Source: Caenorhabditis elegans (taxonomy: Eukaryota > Nematoda > Chromadorea > Rhabditida > Rhabditidae). Taken from it: 64,000 nucleotides of DNA. The DNA lies in contig NC_003280.10 of NCBI RefSeq assembly GCF_000002985.6, forward strand, positions 15,124,501 through 15,188,500. The letters are read 5' to 3'. Every line of letters begins with the position of its first letter. Within the stretch, counting starts at the first letter, position 1. The translations under genes were made by a program, and so were the position numbers. The notes under the pieces were generated by a model. That model made no database searches. It had not been told where the DNA came from and saw nothing but the letters and a program-made list of their open reading frames with translations. Shown in pieces: positions 58,401-64,000 of the stretch.

Positions 58401-58732
58401 ATATCAATTTTCATATCCAATTTATCAGTTTTTTTTTCCAAATTTTCGGCAAATGCCGACTTTCCGGCAAATTCGGCAAATAAGCAATTTGCTGGTTTAC
58501 CAGTTTGCCGGGCATTTTCAATTCCAGCAATTTGCCAAAATTTTCCAAAGCGCTGCCCTGGTCCATACTCACTGTCTTTTAACGCTAAAAACGCATCACT
58601 TTGAATTCCCGGAACAATATCATCAGTTGGCATTCGAACATCCTCATACGGAACTCCACCAAGATGGAAGAGCAAGCGTGCTGGCTCGGCGAATGCTCGA
58701 ATGTCAAAGTAGGTTAGTTTGTAGGAAGGCAT
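55471..58732 (-). CDS. Glutathione S-transferase 8 of cluster (218 aa subfamily)
   Basis: Exons 58573-58732 and 55471-55967; the 2605-base intron lies at the position equivalent to the other GSTs. Start MPSYKLTYFDIRAFAEPARLLFHLGGV with Tyr8. Compared with GSTs 1-7 it has seven extra residues before the split ([17 protein letters not shown] replaces THGDGTWEKL) and two more in exon 2. [36 protein letters not shown] carries the glutathione contacts; C-terminal EYLVGDGLTWADLVVADHL. The motif pattern resembles worm GSTs likened to prostaglandin-D synthases. The intron holds a SINE, hAT-type sequence and an exact tandem duplication. Possibly gst-32 or a relative (unverified). Confidence 0.94.
56084..56167. 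mobile_element. Left end of an hAT-type element in GST 8 intron
   Basis: CAGGGGTGTGCGGAAATTG begins right after GATGAAAG, but no matching right terminus with that duplication was found; related CGGCAAA sequence continues after the SINE to ~58550. Confidence 0.6.
56168..56424 (-). mobile_element. tRNA-derived SINE
   Basis: On the minus strand the element opens GGGCAGATAGCTCAGTCGGT, a tRNA 5' half with A box (TAGCTCAGTCGG, 56404-56415), and 40-odd bases on a B box (GTTCAAGTCC) at ~56360-56370. A ~190-base unrelated body and a T-run follow (56165-56175). The tRNA part cannot fold as a full canonical tRNA with a usual anticodon arm, so it is read as a SINE nested in hAT-type repeat. Confidence 0.75.
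57110..58463. repeat. Exact tandem duplication, 677-bp unit, in GST 8 intron
   Basis: 57110-57786 and 57787-58463 appear identical over every stretch compared (for example frames at 57130/57807 and 57482/58159 translate identically at offset 677). A diverged relative of the unit is in the GST 9 intron (59924-60608). Confidence 0.85.
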
Positions 58733-59022
58733 ATTCAGTATTGAGTACTGATCTTTACCACGATCAACAAGCATTTATACCTTTTCCAATTACCACCTCA
58801 CTCGATTTAATGATGACAAAAGTGTTTGGAGTGTTTGCTACTAATCGTTAATTAATAGAAGAGATAGTCCAAAAAGTGGAGGGTCACTAAATGTCTATGA
58901 TTGCGTCAGATTAAGTAGACTAAAGTTTGACATGAAAATCACAACAACAATAGTTTGTGAGGCTAGCGGTCGATATCGGAAAAAAAATTTGAAAAAAAAA
59001 AATCAAATTTCATATTTATTCT

Positions 59023-59220
59023 TTACACAGCAGGGTTCATTAAATCGTATATTCTGTCATGCACAAAAAATTCGAGTTTTTTGTCTTCACACTTTGATTG
59101 AATATGTATCATTCCAATTGTCTCATTTTCACATGTAACAGTTGCAACAGAACCATCCGACCTAACAATATGATATCCTGTTTTATGAATATCACCATAC
59201 TGAAATTTCAGAGAAACCAT
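59023..59220 (-). CDS. Possible 65-aa protein or 3' exon of a lost gene
   Basis: Clean frame MVSLKFQYGDIHKTGYHIV ending DLMNPAV, with stop TAA followed within four bases by AATAAA (~59013), a credible 3' end. The frame stays open upstream to ~59310 (including SRKSPVQLYRF), which suggests that it is the terminal exon of a longer or truncated gene. No domain recognised. Sits between GST 8 and GST 9. Confidence 0.4.
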   Translation of the reverse strand: MVSLKFQYGDIHKTGYHIVRSDGSVATVTCENETIGMIHIQSKCEDKKLEFFVHDRIYDLMNPAV

Positions 59221-59407
59221 GAATCGATATAGCTGGACTGGAGACTTCCTGGAAATATTTGCTCCAAATGTGGATTTTTGTAAAACAGTAACAGATTTTT
59301 GTTCAATAAATCAAGCAAAGTTTATGGTGAAAACATAGTAAAATATTTCAGTTCAAATTGCAAATAAAAATTGGACAATATACGTACAATAAAATATAAT
59401 AAAGAAA

Positions 59408-60877
59408 TTACATATCTCTTTCTGGTCTGTTCTTAATGTAATCCTTCAACTCTGGAAGTCCATAGATCTTTTCCTGAAAATCTTTCAGAATCTTATGAGT
59501 TGGATCCTCTGAATCCAATTCCTTAATGTTGCTCAAAGTGAACATATGATCAGCCACGACTAGATCCGCGTAAGTCAACCCATTTCCAACTAGGAATCCT
59601 GACTTGTTATCTTTCAAAAGTCGATTCAAAATCTTGATGAGATTATTCTTTGCAGGAATGTAGACATCATCGTGGATTTTCTTGACTTCTTCCTCCGGTT
59701 TTCCACTTTTCTGGGCATAAAGTACTGGTCGGAATGACTCGATGTATTCCTTCATCTGGTCAACAATTGAGTCAGCGTAGGCTTCTTCTTCCGGAGTTTT
59801 ACCAGCAAATCCAAATTTTCTGGCAAGGTAGCGTTGGATAGCAGCGGACTGGGCAATCTTGAATCCATCGAACTCAAGGATCGGGAATCTTCCAAATGGG
59901 GTTTCTGGAAAAGAGATATATACCAGGGGTGGGCGGCAATTGCCTATTTGCCGGAAATTTTAAATTACAGCAATTGCCGGTTTGCCAATTTGCAGAAAAT
60001 TTTTACATTCGGCAATTGCCGGTTTGCCGATTTGCTGGAAACGTTTATTTTGCCGGATATCAATTTTCCGGAAGTGTTTAGCGGAATTTGTTTATAAGAC
60101 GGAAACATTTAAAAATGTACCTTTTTGAAATTTTTTTCCCATTCTTTTTAGATATTTTCATAGAATTTTCTTACTTTTCAAAGATGTAGGAACATTTATA
60201 GGATGCGTACAAGTTTGCCATTTGAAATTGAAATTCTGAAATTTCCAAAAAAAAAAGGTGCAAAACCACAATTTACCAAAAGTTTTCGGCAACTTGCCGC
60301 TTTTCCGGCAAATTCTGCAAATCGACAATTTGCCAGTTTGCCGATTTGCCTGAAATTTTGAGCTCCGGTAATTTGCCGGATTTTTTCAAAATTTTCGGCA
60401 AAATTTTTTTTTATTTTCATTTTTGGCGAATTGCCGATTTGACGTTCGCGGGATATCAATTTTCATATCCAATTTATCAGTTTTTTTTTTCAAATTTTCG
60501 GCAAATGCCGACTTTCCGGCAAATTCGGCAAATAAGCAATTTGCCGGAAATTTCGATTCCGGCAATTTTCCGATCTGCCGGTAAAAAAATTGTTGGCGCC
60601 CACCCTTGATATATACTAATACATGCTATTATTTTGAAAGTATAACTATAGAAAATCTATGGAATTACCCCGGCACCTAACATTATCAAAATTGAAAATT
60701 TCAAATTCTAAACTCACTTTCTTTCAACGCCAAAAACTGGTCACTTTGAATTCCCGGTACAATATCATCCGTTGGCATACGAGCATCTTCAAATGGAACT
60801 CCACCAAGATGGAAAAGCATGCGTGCTGGCTCGGCGAACGCTCGGATGTCGAAGTAGGTCAGCTTGTAGGAAGGCAT
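59408..60877 (-). CDS. Glutathione S-transferase 9 of cluster (218 aa subfamily)
   Basis: Exons 60718-60877 and 59408-59904, same layout and lengths as GST 8; the 813-base intron contains a complete hAT-type element. Start MPSYKLTYFDIRAFAEPARMLFHLGGV with Tyr8 and [53 protein letters not shown]; C-terminal GFLVGNGLTYADLVVADHM has Asn for the Asp of the capping-box region seen in the others (VGDG). Ends KNRPERDM. Sister of GST 8. Confidence 0.95.
59916..60616. mobile_element. hAT-type element, 685 bp, in GST 9 intron
   Basis: CAGGGGTGGGCGGCAATTG at 59924 and TGGCGCCCACCCTTG ending 60608, flanked by ATATATAC on both sides (59916-59923, 60609-60616). The longest intact member here; its core carries GATGTAGGAACATTTATAGG. 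Confidence 0.9.
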
Positions 60878-61585
60878 GTTTTACTAAAATAGTATAAAAA
60901 ATTATTTTTTGATCAATATTTTTGGTAAAACGTTGGGAAATTGGCGTAAATTAATAAAGAAAATATAATAGGTAAAAATCAGATAACATTTTTGAAAGTG
61001 TTCACTTCTGAATTTATATGTACAAACCAGAAATGTCTGGATACCTTTAAAAACATATGCTGACTATTTATACCAATGCCCAATGATGACAATTGCCTCG
61101 GAATCTATTCTTTTTGATCGCCATTAGTGAGACGAGATAGTACTCAAATAGGAAACGCAGAAATGTTGAAATGTGTGGAGACTGGGATGTTGTGTATTGT
61201 CATGGACTTTGTAGTCTACGGTTTTTAGAGAAAATTGCTGGAAGTGATGCTTAAATAGAGGGTATCACGTAAACTGTGATTCTGAAAATTGCAGAAAAAA
61301 TTCAGGAAAAAAAAAAGTTTGTGAACTTTAAAAGTTACAAAGAATTGTTGAAAATTGTGTGGATTCGTAGTGGTACTGTATTTTCTAAAAAATACTAGAA
61401 TACCAATTTTTTTTTGAATTTGTCAGATTTGTTTTTTTTTTGAAAAATGCTGTAAAGTTTGAGAAACCTCTAAAAAATATTGAAATGTATCTGGAACTTC
61501 TGTATAATTTTAGAAACTTCTGGAATATTCTGAAAATTTGTGGAAAATTCTAAACAAAAAAGAGAAGTGGAAACAATTAAAACCT
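60878..61585. other. Gene-free stretch upstream of GST 9
   Basis: AT-rich sequence that should include the GST 9 promoter. No ORF or repeat of note. Confidence 0.5.
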
Positions 61586-63170
61586 CCGTACAAGCTATAG
61601 CTATAGCTTTCTTTAAAATAAACTTCCGTACATGCTAGCATACTTCATTCACTATTTTCTAGTATATTTGAACATGCTGAACAGTTTTATGAAATAAAAA
61701 AGAATGACTCCATATGATTTTCCCATACTTTTGAATTTTCGAAAAAATCAGCTTTTATATATTTTTATCAACTTTTAAAAAAATACTTCCGTACAAGCTA
61801 ATATACTCTGTTTGGCATTTTCTGGTAACTTTGACTATGCTGAACAGTTTTATGAAATAAAAAAGAATGACTCCATATGATTTTCCCATACTTTTGAATT
61901 TTTGAAAAAATCAGCTTTTATATATTTTTATCAATTTTTAAAAAAATACTTCCGTACAAGCTAATATACTTTGATTGGCATATTCTGGTAATTTTAACTA
62001 TGCTGAACAGTTTTATGAAATAAAAAAGAATGACTCCATATGATTTTCCCATACTTTTGAATTTTTGAAAAAATCAGCTTTTATATATTTTTATCAATTT
62101 TTAAAAAAATACTTCCGTACAAGCTAATATACTTTGATTGGCATATTCTGGTAATTTTAACTATGCTGAACAGTTTTATGAAATAAAAAAGAATGACTCC
62201 ATATGATTTTCCCATACTTTTGAATTTTTGAAAAAATCAGCTTTTATATATTTTTATCAATTTTTAAAAAAATACTTCCGTACAGGCTAATATACTTTGA
62301 TTGGCATATTCTGGTAATTTTGACTATGCTGAACAGTTTTATGAAATAAAAAAGAATGACTCCATATGATTTTCCAATACTTTTGAATTTTTGAAAAAAT
62401 CAGCTTTTATATATTTTTATCAATTTTTAAAAAAATACTTCCGTACAAGCTAATATACTTTGATTGGCATATTCTGGTAATTTTAACTATGCTGAACAGT
62501 TTTATGAAATAAAAAAGAATGACTCCATATGATTTTCCCATACTTTTGAATTTTTGAAAAAATCAGCTTTTATATATTTTTATCAATTTTTAAAAAAATA
62601 CTTCCGTACAAGCTAATATACTTTGATTGGCATATTCTGGTAATTTTAACTATGCTGAACAGTTTTATGAAATAAAAAAGAATGACTCCATATGATTTTC
62701 CAATACTTTTGAATTTTTGAAAAAATCAGCTTTTATATATTTTTATCAATTTTTAAAAAAATACTTCCGTACAAGCTAATATACTTTGATTGGCATATTC
62801 TGGTATGTTTGACTATGCTGAACAGTTTTATGAAATAAAAAAGAATGACTCCATATGATTTTCCCATACTTTTGAATTTTTGAAAAAACCAGCTTTTATA
62901 TATTTTTATCAATTTTTAAAAAAATACTTCCGTACAAGCTAATATACTCTGTTTGGCATATTCTGGTAATTTTGACTATGCTGAACGGTTTTATGAAATA
63001 AAAAAGAATGACTCCACATGATTTTCCAGTACTTTTTAATTTTTGAATTAACAGCTTTCGGATACATTCTGTTTTTTTTTTAAATAAACTTCCGTAGAAG
63101 CTACCATTTTTTTTGGTGTTTTCTAGTATATTTGAACATGCTAAACAGTTTTGTAAAATAAAAAATAGTC
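61586..63170. repeat. 163-bp satellite array, about nine copies
   Basis: CTTCCGTACAAGCTAATATA recurs at 61623 (diverged), 61786, 61949, 62112, 62275, 62438, 62601, 62764, 62927 and 63089 (diverged): exact 163-base steps except the last. Central units are nearly identical while edge units are diverged, the usual result of unequal exchange. Confidence 0.95.
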
Positions 63171-64000
63171 AAGAAAATTTAAAAAAGTTTTGGAAATTTC
63201 TGGAAGCTTCGGGAAAAAACATCTCTGAACAATTCCTGGTTCCAGACAAAACCCCATTTCCTTTTTTTCCATTCATCCCAAGTGAAGCATTTCTCATAAA
63301 ATTGTTCAAACATTTCCCGCCACCCAATCACATTACGAATGATTCCAACACATTCAAGTACTAAAAATAAGTTTTTGAAATGCAAGAGAAACTTTCATTT
63401 TCTACATTTTTTCAGAAATCCATATCCCCAGTGGAATTTGTTGTAAATCATCAGAAATTGACGCTCCTCTAGTACTTTTCGATTCTTGAGAGAGAGAGTG
63501 ACGGAGGCACTGGAATCCCTTGAGGGAACTGGGGAGGAAAAAGAGTACTACTATGATCTTGACAAGAACTCACATACACTTGTTCCTCCTCAGCCACTCT
63601 CATCAATGAACATCTTGTTCTTTAGTTTTTCAGGAGCTCTAGGCTACAGTAGTATTGAGTACACATTTTTAGAATCGTGGATCTTGTGCAATTTTGATGC
63701 CAGAATTTTTCAGAAACTTCTAGATTATTTTAAACCAGGCGTGGGCGGCAATTTCCGTCCGGCAAATCGGCAAATTTGATTGTTGCCGATTTGCCGGAAA
63801 TTTTCATTTTTGCCAATTTATCAATTTTCTATTTGCCGAACATCAAGTTGCCGGAAGTTTTTTGAGGCATTTTTTATAAGACGGAAACACTTAAAACTGT
63901 GCCTTTTTGAAATTTTTTCCCGTTTTTTCCAGATATTTTCATAGAATTGGCTTACTTTTCAAAATGCAAGATGTAGGAACATTTATAGGATGCGTAGAAT
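63171..64000. other. Window edge: possible exon and start of another hAT-type element
   Basis: A frame at ~63486-63610 (RERVTEALESLEGTGEEKE...) behind a TTTTTTCAG (63415) could be an exon of the next gene, but no partner is visible. CAGGCGTGGGCGGCAATTTC at ~63737 begins another hAT-type element cut by the window end. Confidence 0.35.

Overview
The window reads as Caenorhabditis DNA, almost certainly C. elegans. It is AT-rich, introns end in TTTCAG-type acceptors and are often 43-60 bases long, two start codons sit just behind trans-splice-like acceptors, TTAGGC-type (nematode telomere unit) arrays lie inside introns and spacers, and the gene families (PTR, DB module, F-box/FBA_2, nematode GSTs) are worm-typical. 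From memory only, a patched-related gene followed by a run of minus-strand GSTs matches the Y53F4B region on the right arm of chromosome II (ptr-20, then the gst-26/27/28/29/39 group). This was not checked. All exon models below were built by hand from splice signals and reading phase.

Left third (1-11,700): a small putative secreted protein gene (63-1757, +); a truncated pseudogene copy (2074-4665, -) of an uncharacterised gene whose intact copy lies at 7099-9521 (-); an F-box/FBA_2 gene (5162-6078, -); a scrap of the uncharacterised gene near 10,200; and one unassigned ORF at 10,620.

Middle (11,700-39,000): three plus-strand genes. A proline-rich secreted DB-module protein (11716-20750, 11 exons) carries in its fifth intron a 5.7-kb hAT-like insertion that holds minisatellites, a fragment of a Helitron protein and long heat-shock-element arrays. 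A secreted protein with two MAM domains (21496-27343, 14 exons) follows. After a 6.3-kb gene-poor stretch comes a patched-related sterol-sensing-domain protein (33683-38972, 12 exons).

Right part (39,000-61,000): nine minus-strand glutathione S-transferase genes, each with two exons split at the same position. The first seven encode 209-210 residues and the last two 218. An apparently intact mariner transposon sits 63 bases upstream of the fifth GST start, and an unrecognised 234-residue gene (+) lies between GSTs six and seven. The end of the window is a 163-bp satellite array.

Repeats make up much of the sequence. Most conspicuous is a family of short hAT-type elements (CAGGGGTG[G/T]GCGGC termini, 8-bp target duplications) whose CGGCAAATTGCCG-rich interiors fill introns and produce many false ORFs. 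The GST genes are probably detoxification enzymes that arose by tandem duplication. The secreted and PTR genes are neighbours without an obvious shared pathway.
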